A stretch of 22,599 nucleotides of DNA from DATAPE01 sp034667545. GTDB taxonomy: Bacteria > Actinomycetota > CADDZG01 > WHSQ01. The translations under genes and the position numbers were made by a program. The stretch lies in NCBI GenBank assembly GCA_034667545.1, contig JAXDJR010000001.1, forward strand, positions 1-22,599, written 5' to 3'. This document shows positions 22,305 through 22,599 of this stretch, in pieces. The notes under the pieces are model-generated. The model was not told the DNA's origin. It ran no database searches and saw only the letters and a program-made list of their open reading frames with translations. Within the stretch, counting starts at the first letter, position 1, and the number at the start of each line of letters is the position of its first letter.

Positions 22305-22599
22305 GTGGAAACGATCACCGCGCCAGAGCACGTCGAGAGTGACCTTCCAAGCGAGGACACCGCCCCTGACAAGCCGTGGCTGGTGATCGTGTGGAACGAT
22401 CCGATCAACCTGATGTCCTACGTCACCTGGGTGTTCCAAGACCTCTTCGGGTATTCGCGCAGCAAGGCAACTAAGCTGATGCTGCAGGTCCACCACCAGG
22501 GACGAGCTGTGGTTTCGAGCGGTAGTCGCGAGAAGGCCGAGCTCGACTGCTTCCGGCTGCACGGTCGCGGCCTATGGGCGACCATGACCAAGAGCGATT
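22305..22599 (+). CDS. clpS: ClpS, ATP-dependent Clp protease adaptor (C-terminus beyond window)
   Basis: The 98 codons visible encode nearly all of ClpS, the adaptor that delivers N-degron substrates to ClpA/ClpC-ClpP. A polar N-terminal extension of about 22 residues is followed by PWLVIVWNDPINLMSYVTWV, VFQDLFGYSRSKATKLMLQV, HHQGRAVVSSGSREKAELD and GRGLWATM. The N-degron pocket residues are present: N31, D32 and H63. The GTG at 22305 is chosen as the only start in reach; GGAG is just one base before it, so initiation is odd. The family ends within a few residues of the window edge, so only the last codons are cut. It is divergent from fabD. Confidence 0.93.
   Translation, partial: METITAPEHVESDLPSEDTAPDKPWLVIVWNDPINLMSYVTWVFQDLFGYSRSKATKLMLQVHHQGRAVVSSGSREKAELDCFRLHGRGLWATMTKSD

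Noticed and set aside
22284..22562. Minus-strand open frame of 92 codons at the right edge
   Set aside because: It mirrors clpS, whose conserved motifs are on the plus strand.

Overview
The window looks like a piece of a GC-rich actinobacterial chromosome. Supporting signs are frequent GTG starts, a DivIVA-domain protein, a mycothiol-type arsenate reductase, a DinB-fold protein of the mycothiol-transferase type, an actinobacterial-style ClpS, and a compact fabD/fabH/fabG/acpP/fabF/acpS cluster. The deeper class (for example Thermoleophilia) is a guess. No tRNA, rRNA, CRISPR array, intact insertion sequence or prophage gene was seen.

Region 1 (1-2400) looks like the worn edge of a surface-polysaccharide locus. 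It holds a membrane-anchored TIM-barrel protein with GH18-like motifs, the C-terminal stump of a Wzx/MurJ-type flippase, and two degenerate copies of a GC-rich repeat, one of them inside a nested hairpin. Region 2 (2676-7743) is a set of unlinked accessory genes: a zinc alcohol dehydrogenase, an AlkZ-like winged-helix protein, two small secreted proteins, a CGNR regulator divergent from one of them, a DinB-fold protein and a DUF1801 protein. Region 3 (7855-10228) is an arsenic locus, arsR-arsM-arsC, with two ArsR-type palindromes over its promoter and no efflux pump. It is flanked by a small membrane-protein gene broken by an in-frame TAG and by a convergent VOC-fold gene.

Region 4 (10386-13721) pairs a GAF/HD-GYP protein with a large membrane histidine kinase; no response regulator is nearby. 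Region 5 (14406-15903) has a DivIVA-like coiled-coil gene facing a secreted LamG-like gene. Region 6 (16219-22599) is core metabolism: gnd on the plus strand meets tail-to-tail a tightly coupled minus-strand type II fatty-acid synthase operon (fabD, a BCCP-like protein without a biotin site, fabH, fabG, acpP, fabF, acpS). Between fabD and a divergent clpS, which runs off the window end, is a 413-base region with four copies of a near-palindrome of TetR-operator type.

How the parts work together: ArsC reduces arsenate, ArsM methylates the arsenite, and ArsR switches the operon. FabD loads malonyl groups onto the ACP that AcpS activates, FabH starts chains, FabF extends them and FabG reduces them; Gnd could supply reducing power. 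The four sites between fabD and clpS could tie lipid synthesis and proteolysis to one repressor, but that is inference. The most unusual items are the four-site array before clpS, the fabF-acpS hairpin, the biotin-less carrier-like protein, the interrupted membrane gene beside arsR, and the repeat/hairpin element beside the GH18-like gene.
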